Positions 28,256-33,611 of a stretch of 33,611 nt of DNA are shown here, in pieces; positions within the stretch are counted from its first letter, which is position 1; every line of letters begins with the position of its first letter. The stretch spans positions 203,723 through 237,333 of the forward strand of contig JBNGIQ010009361.1 of NCBI GenBank assembly GCA_049999765.1. The letters run 5' to 3'. The notes under the pieces are model-generated. The model made no database searches, had not been told where the DNA came from, and saw only the letters and a list, made by a program, of their open reading frames with translations. The position numbers were made by a program, and so were the translations under genes. The stretch is from Phaeoceros laevis. Lineage: Eukaryota > Anthocerotophyta > Anthocerotopsida > Notothyladales.

Positions 28256-29280
28256 AGTCCATTAAACTCGAGTACACTCCCTTATCAGAAGCGGGCAAGG
28301 CACATGCAGTATACGAGGAGCTCCGCCAAAACGTGAAGTACAGATCAACTCTGGCAGCTTTACCCAAGATCAAAGTTATATCATGCCGCTTGGTGCTATG
28401 TGGTAACGCATTTGCAGGTACGTACCTAGCTCTAAGCGGGCACTCACGAGTAGGTAGATATCTAAATTTCAAGCTGACAAATGGTTGTTACTGCTGATCT
28501 AGACAACTGAATCATATATATATAGTTCTTGAATGTTGTTGTGTGCTCCTTTTTCCAGGAAAGACTACTCTTTGTAGCACCATGTCGAGGCTACAACCGG
28601 GCAACCGAACACGATTCCAAGTACCTCAAGACGAAACGGGCTCACAGGAAGATGCTAAGGAGCATGAGCGAACTCGAGGTTTTGAGGTAAATGTACTCAT
28701 AGATGAAGACAATTTGCGAGTTGCTCTCTGGGACTTCGCTGGCCAGCCATTCTACTATGCACTACATGACTCCGTTTTCCCTAGTGTCAATGGCTCCACT
28801 ATATTGCTCTTCGCTTTCAGTCCACTCAAAGATGTGGTTCATACTTCGGGCCACCTAGACCATTTGACTTCACAGCATTTGAAGAGCATGCAAGATTTCG
28901 AGGATGAGTTCAAGTACTGGCTGCGCTTTGTTTCCTCCAACTCCAGGCAAAGGCCCTCTCAACCTCACTTGCCTTTGGTGGTTGTAGTAATCACATGATA
29001 AGACATGCTGGCCAACCTCCAATGAGAGTAAACAAGCTAGGATGACTTCTTTTGTACACTAGGATTCATAAAGCTTACGCATGTTTGCAACTGCAGCCAA
29101 TCGCAAAGAGTGGTCATGAATGATTTCAACACTACTTGTCCGTCAATTGAAGTGGTGGTAGAATTATTTCCTGAAGAGGTCTACAGGGTGCCCAGCTTTG
29201 TAGGAGCATTCATGAAAATCATTCTCCTTTGCTCAGCGGTAAGTTAAACAAGCTGCGCTAATTCGGAGTTGAGACAAACT

Positions 29281-29402
29281 GCAGGTGCGTGGAAGAAGCC
29301 TGAGCAGAGCTGGATTGAGAATGAGCGAATGAGCAGGGAGCAAATGCGTTTTTGTTAAGAGATGGCAACCACCCACAGCAGGAGCAGTTGTATATAATTG
29401 GC
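29281..29402 (+). pseudogene. Scrap of a PPR E/E+ domain
   Basis: Bases 29281-29325 encode AGAWKKPEQSWIENE, matching AGVWKKPGQTWIEHE near the end of the intact PPR gene. After a frame change the sequence reads NAFLLRDGNHPQQEQLY, matching HSFAVQDRKHPKQEQLY. It is thus ~120 bp of a PPR C-terminus with one frame lesion and no PPR motifs before it, sitting between the ROCO remnant and the ThrE-like gene. Confidence 0.8.
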
Positions 29403-29638
29403 CTTCCGCGCATTTTGTGCTTGCAAGTCTGTGCTGTCTCAAGCTAAAGCCCTCTTGGGCCGCGTATCTGCTGCATGTCCGGGACCTGTCCGACGTTGTT
29501 TACAATATTGTAAGCCTAGTTGTACGTCGTGCCGACTTGCCGGGTCGTGAGACTTCCACGTTGCAAACCCACTTGGCACTTCAAATGAGGCAAGTGAAGC
29601 TCGCAAGGATTCGGGTCTGAAGATGGGAAGATGGGAAG

Positions 29639-31875
29639 ATGAGAGGCGCCAGAGTAGGTGATGCCTTGGCAGTGCGAGGTAATATGACTGAAAGATGGTT
29701 CGATTACGCAGGGAGGCTCCTGGAGTCTACCGGGCTTCCAGTATCACGCGGTTCCCTTGGGAATGAAGATTTTGAGGAGCTGCCTGATCATGCCGACGAT
29801 CAAGCGTCTTGTATGTTCAAATTTGCTCAATTTGCTGGACCGGATCAGCGTTTGAGCGGGTTCCGATGGCCCTAATGCGTCGTGGGATGCTGCAGGCGCA
29901 AGCGAAGACGAATGCGGTCGGAAAAAGCTGAATGGCACATCGGAGAGCTCCGTTGCAAAGAAATTTCTCGTACGTTTGGGTGTGGCTCTGCTCAGCTATG
30001 GAGGCTCAGCGCCTAGGGTGGAGTACCTGTTAGAGACAGCAGCTGACGCCTTGCGTGTTGATGCGCATCTCGCCGTGTTTCAGTCTCTGCTTGTGATTGT
30101 ATTTGCCGACACCGCCGATGAAAGGTAAGTACCTAGGGCATTCACAAGGTAAACCGACAAACATCCATGCACAGTTTCAAGGCACGGATTAGGAAGAAGG
30201 ACTGACTCTAGGAGTTTACCTGGCTCACATTCAGGGGTGAAACGTGTTTGCTCACCGTCGACAGTGAGATGAACGTGGATAAGCTCCAGAAGGCTGATGA
30301 ACTGGCAATTAGGGTGGCCATTAAAGACATCCCTGTTTCTGTGGCCTACTGCCGGCTCAAGAGTATTGTAACGGCACCTTCTGCTTTTGGAACTACGGGT
30401 TGGCAAATTCTGAGCTACGGGCTGTCCTCCTTCGCTGCTGCTCCGCTTTTTTATGCAGGTAAAATTCTTGCTTTTTCCATGATGTCCTCCTCAGGCTCTC
30501 CAGGAAACCACATTCAGCTGTGCACTGACAGCTTAATATGGGCAGGGAACATGTCGGATGGCTTGATCTCGTTGTTGCTGGGATTGGGAGTTGGATGTCT
30601 GTCACTGGTGGCCGCAGAAACCCGAGCGCTCAACCATGTAGTGGAGTTTGTGGCAGCTTTATTAGTTGCAGTTGTGGTCAGATTATGCTGTGTCTATCTG
30701 CCAGACCTCCAATTATGTTTCTGTGCGATCTGCATTTCCTCTCTAGTGTGGCTTCTTCCAGGTATGTAACAGCTACGTTATATTGTGCACATCAAGTCTG
30801 CTCAGGATTTGTTAGATAATTCTGGTGACCTTGGGTCCACAGAGCTTCCATGACAGACGATGGGCGGTGCTGGGCTATGCAGGAGGCGAGCTCACGATAG
30901 GCATAAGCGAGATTGTGCAGGAATCTCCCATAACTGGAACTGCTAGGGTGATGAAGGGCTTGGTCTCAACCTTGCAACTTGGATTTGGGATGGCGATTGG
31001 GCACACCGTGATATGGTGGGAAAAATCTCCACTCGGCAAAAATTGCGGCTCCTCAAACGTATCACTGTGGTGGAGCATAATCTGGTAGAGTAAGCAGCTG
31101 CTTTGTGAAGTTCTCATCCCGCACCTTAAGATTGCACACCAGTCTGACTGTTGACCTGCTGCGTACAGCGCCCTGTCCTTCGCTGTTGCAGTCAATTTCC
31201 TGCTGAAAGGAAGGCTTTCCCAATGGCCAGGGATGCTGTTAGCTTCAGGCATAGGCATGTCGATTGACTCATTTGCCGGTGAAAAGCTGGGAAGTGAGAC
31301 TTCAGCTGCCTTGGCATCCTTTGGAATAGGAACCACAGGTAAATGCAACTGGGGCACTTGGCAAATTTTCAGAGTTCAGGTATACATTCCAGACAATGAG
31401 GCCGTAAAGGTTGTCCTTGTTACGTTCCTACGTTATTCGCAGGTGCCCTTCTATCGCGTTGGACGCGGGACATTCCTCTGACAATGATATTGGCTGGCAT
31501 CCAAGTGGTTCTTCCAGGACAGATCGGTGTCCGGGGGGTGGTGGCCAGCTTCCTTGACGATGAAGAATCTGTTTCAGGCATGCGTTCCTACCTTCATTCC
31601 ACGCATTTCGTTCTTCGTGAGACCAGTTGGGTCCAACCAGGATGCCTTGGTGACCAAGCAACTGCCTACTTACTGCAGGCATGGATTTTGTCCTTACAAC
31701 GGTGATGATCTGCCTTTCCATCACAATTGGTTTGCTACTGTCCAAGTTTGCTGTTCAAAATGGTCTGCTAGGAGTAACCAAATCCTTTCAACACAGCAGA
31801 AAGACTCTCTCTAGAAAACTTAGTGAGGAGGCCGATGATATCAACGACATTGAAGATGAGCCGATTGCCATCTAG
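29639..31875 (+). CDS. ThrE/PRM10-like membrane protein (threonine/serine exporter family), 8 exons
   Basis: Exons 29639-29810, 29896-30124, 30235-30458, 30546-30761, 30883-31084, 31169-31338, 31443-31577 and 31679-31875 join to 514 residues. The N-terminal part has the ThrE signature layout: KKFLVRLGVALLSYGGSAPR, VEYLLETAADALRVDA, CLLTVDSEMNVDKLQKADEL and SYGLSSFAAAPLFYAG, followed by membrane helices (LLLGLGVGCLSLVA, VVEFVAALLVAVVVRL, LVSTLQLGFGMAIGHTV). The second half (WPGMLLASGIGMSIDSFAGE, LGSETSAALASFGIGTTGAL, MILAGIQVVLPGQIGVRGVV, TTVMICLSITIGLLLSKF) corresponds to the second ThrE-type domain. Bacterial ThrE exports threonine and serine; the substrate of the eukaryotic PRM10-type proteins is not established. 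The intron after exon 3 (87 bp) has no stop, so its retention would add 29 residues. The last intron appears to use a GC donor (GCATGC). The N-terminal exon and start are the least certain part. Confidence 0.8.
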
Positions 31876-32284
31876 CTGAGCTTACCTCTCCACAATGTTG
31901 GGGCAGCAACAAACACCGCCAACACGGGAACGCCACTTTGTGGGCTCTCCACATGCCTTCACCTTCGCTTCAGGACATCACTTGTAATGGACAGTAGGGA
32001 CGTTTCGGAGGTTCTGGAATCGAGGTTGTCACCTTGGCACAACATTTGTACTTGAGCGTGTTGCAGAGAGTTGCGTGTCTCCACAGTATCTTGTACAATG
32101 TCCTCCAAGCAATTTTTAATCTCCTCAGTGCATGCTCCTACAACGCCAGGGGCAGACTGATGCTTACAGGTTCTCTTTCAGGTTAGAAACCCAATTTTCC
32201 CTTTCAGATTACGAGCCCAATTTCCTGGTAAGGAATGAGAAGCCATGGCAGCAAGGGAAAGCCAACATCACCCAAGAGGTATTC
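31876..32284. other. Intergenic, nothing recognised
   Basis: About 400 bp between the ThrE-like stop and the transposase fragment. It presumably contains the ThrE-like 3' untranslated region. No motif or repeat was recognised beyond a local echo: GGTTAGAAACCCAATTTTCC near 32182 resembles GATTACGAGCCCAATTTCCT near 32208. Confidence 0.4.
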
Positions 32285-32880
32285 CCCTACGGCCACACCT
32301 TGTAAGTCTGCAGATTCAGTATTTGCCCATTCTGACTGAGGTGGCAGAACCCCCAATTCCTGAGCAAGTGCGAATCCGATGCGGTCATGACATCAAGGAC
32401 CTCAAATCGCTGTCGACAATGGCCTTCAAAATCATGCTGAAATTGTTGTCGCTATCGAACCAGTCACTGAACAACTCCCCTGCTGGTAGGTCCAAAAGAA
32501 CATGAGTCGAGTTGATGGCGCCACAGCAGTTAGGCATACCCAGGCGCTCCTCAAACCCAAGCTTCACAGCTTCAACGTCAGAACCCTCGGCCATCTAAGG
32601 TGGTGCATAAACCTACGCTCCATGGCCTTCACAAACTTTCAGATGATTTTAGACGCCGTGGAAATCCCGACCCCGAACAATTCTCCTACAATATTGAAGG
32701 CATCGCCGGATGCAAGCCTTCGCATGCCAACGGCGACCTGCTTCTCCACCGGGAGCTTCCGGCCTTCGATCCCGACAAAGCTGGCAGGCATGCGGGACTC
32801 CAGATCAGGCTTCACCAACTCGTAGATGTAGTCGAAGGTGCTCTTGGACACCCTGAAGCTCTAGAGCATCTTCGTGGAGA
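32285..32880 (-). pseudogene. PIF/Harbinger (HARBI1/ALP1-like) transposase fragment, inactive
   Basis: Minus-strand pieces in shifting frames match the plant PIF/Harbinger nuclease: FRVSKSTFDYIYELVKPDLE, LPVEKQVAVGMRRLASGDAF, ELFGVGISTASKII, then a stop and KFVKAMERRFMHHLRWPR. Next come VKLGFEERLGMPNCCGAINS, THVLLDLP, NNFSMILKAIVDSDLR, and after a further frame change SDSHLLRNWGFCHLSQNGQI. The normal motif is CCGAIDxTHI, whose Asp is the first catalytic residue of the DDE triad; here it is Asn. The rest of the catalytic core, including the second Asp and the Glu, is missing, and there is a stop in place of W in WKFVKAM. No terminal inverted repeats or target duplication were found. A domesticated ALP1-like gene is unlikely because of the stops. 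Confidence 0.82.
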
Positions 32881-33321
32881 TCTGCTTTCAACAACGGAGA
32901 GGCACTCAGGGGAACTCGGGGTGTTGCTGTGGTAGTGGATGTTGTTTCAGACTGCAATTGTCAGTTGAGGTGTTGTGACAAGAAAACAGAATCTCTGCCT
33001 GAAGGGTTTATATCCTTTACCATCCCTGTTTTGTCTAGTTGCCAAATTACATGGGCAGTGATATCGTTGTGTTGACCGGGCTCTTTCACCTCAAATACGG
33101 GAAATGCGCAGCCGCTTGTGTGAAGTGATTGGCTTTGTCCTGCTGAAATTTTGTGGCTGGCGAACAGGTCTGTACAACTAACCTCTAATGCAGTGCCGGA
33201 TTGGAGTAGTGAACTATAAACATCTCTCAGCTTCCAGTTCGCCCGTCTGGATTCACAGCTTGAGCCCTCCGCCAGGAATTTCTCGTCACTTGGTTTTGTT
33301 GCCATCACCCCTCCAGTTCAC
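32881..33321. other. Unassigned stretch between transposase and PPR scraps
   Basis: A minus-strand 115-codon frame spans 33308-32961 but shows no recognised motif. It could be flanking transposon sequence. No other feature was seen. Confidence 0.3.
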
Positions 33322-33447
33322 ATATGGAAGGTTGGCAGTATCACAGATGCACGGAACGTGTTTGATAGGATGAAATGCTCATGGCAAATGCTGAGCATGG
33401 AGGAGCTGTATGAAGAAATGCCACAGGGAGGCCGGCCTAGTACCTGA
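33322..33447 (+). pseudogene. Short PPR scrap
   Basis: The plus frame from 33322 reads IWKVGSITDARNVFDRMK, corresponding to the MYGKCGSIVDARNVF landmark of the intact PPR gene, then MEELYEEMPQGG, corresponding to the ALELYEQMQEEG region, with the VSWTAMLAAY part deleted. It ends at a TGA (33445-33447). It has no neighbouring motifs. Confidence 0.75.
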
Positions 33448-33477
33448 GGTTGCTTGGAACTCTGTGCTCTTTCGCAG

Positions 33478-33611
33478 CGCCTAAGCGACACCAGGTTTTC
33501 ACACCGCCTCGCTCGCGGCCTGCCTCGGGGGCTGTGCCTGGGTACGGCACACCCCGCCGGGCCCCGCCCCCTCTCTCTCCTCCGCTCACCGGCACCGGCT
33601 GCCTCCCTCCC
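33478..33611. other. GC-rich terminal segment
   Basis: The last ~130 bp are visibly much richer in G and C than the rest of the window (for example GCCGGGCCCCGCCCCCTC) and contain CT-rich runs. No gene was recognised. It could be the start of a CpG-rich promoter, a different sequence class, or foreign sequence joined at the window end. Confidence 0.5.

Larger units (their letters stand above)
26672..29240 (+). pseudogene. LRR-Roc (ROCO, TORNADO1-like) gene, broken by several frame lesions
   Basis: ROCO proteins combine leucine-rich repeats with a Ras-like Roc GTPase and a COR domain; the land-plant type is TORNADO1. The ATG 26672 frame begins MGIAMCIKRRGPRS, has a Ser-rich run, then reads into LRRs of the ribonuclease-inhibitor kind: ALADSIRNNRGLQELWIYDT, LALAAIVRHNSTLRLLHL, GTEALAEALLHNTTLKSLRM and STLKKLNFERC. 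A P-loop is split by an intron: GNAFAG ends at 28417, donor GTACGT; the acceptor ends at 28558, and then KTTLCSTMSRL follows. The Roc domain continues with VALWDFAGQPFYYALHDSVF, EFKYWLRFVSSNSRQRPSQP and LPLVVVVIT. A further Roc-like piece (MNDFNTTCPSIEVVVELFPE) sits near 29118. Frame breaks occur near 27010, near 27265 (2-bp loss), at the 17-bp and 28-bp duplications, and near 28990 (apparent 2-bp loss before HDK). No COR domain follows. Confidence 0.8.

Noticed and set aside
29690-29720. tRNA B-box-like GGTTCGATTAC
   Set aside because: It lies in the first exon of the ThrE-like gene (encoding WFDYAGRLL), and no A box or cloverleaf can be drawn.
32961-33308. 115-codon minus-strand frame as a second Harbinger ORF (Myb-like)
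   Set aside because: No Myb/SANT tryptophan spacing or other motif is visible.

Overview
The window is land-plant nuclear DNA, most likely from a seed-free lineage with swimming sperm (bryophyte, lycophyte or fern). Three observations support this. A conserved axonemal inner-arm dynein light chain (p28/DNALI1) lies at the left edge, and flowering plants lack that protein. A ribosomal-protein promoter carries the plant telobox. PLS-class PPR genes of the organelle RNA-editing type are present as a long intact copy, a decayed copy and scattered scraps. Most introns are short (about 70-200 bp) and genes are closely spaced. I cannot name the species.

Layout. 24-1261 (-): p28 dynein light chain, cut by the window edge. 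2240-2671 (+): a small orphan ORF. 2946-5336 (-): intronless NEDD1, the gamma-tubulin recruiting WD40 protein. It is head to head with RPL36A (60S eL42/L44, 5510-6221, +, four exons) across 173 bp containing two overlapping teloboxes. 7096-11463 (+): a 1455-residue PLS-type PPR protein made largely of a tandem ~350-bp module. 11653-14316 (-): DUR3 urea/proton symporter, seven exons, 687 aa. 16132-17484 (-): an unrecognised coiled-coil protein, six exons, 248 aa. 18471-21112 (+): a frameshifted PPR pseudogene ending in a 27-bp repeat. 22148-25781 (+): peptidyl-serine alpha-galactosyltransferase (SERGT1-like), eight exons, 951 aa, two tandem catalytic halves. 26672-29240 (+): a broken LRR-Roc (ROCO, TORNADO1-like) gene. 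29639-31875 (+): a ThrE/PRM10-like membrane protein, eight exons, 514 aa. 32285-32880 (-): a dead PIF/Harbinger transposase fragment. PPR scraps lie at 29281-29402 and 33322-33447, and the last ~130 bp are very GC-rich.

The genes are mostly independent housekeeping or transport loci and I see no operon-like functional cluster. NEDD1 and RPL36A may share a divergent promoter. The right half (18.4-33.6 kb) is where duplication and decay concentrate.

The most unusual signals are: a recurrent ~16-20 aa insertion inside one PPR motif of every module, present in both the intact gene and the pseudogene; four GC-AG introns among 35 modelled in the intact genes; conserved intron positions between the two halves of the galactosyltransferase gene; and two short tandem duplications (17 and 28 bp) that each break the ROCO reading frame. 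All exon boundaries were placed by eye from reading frame, splice consensus and remembered family sequence.
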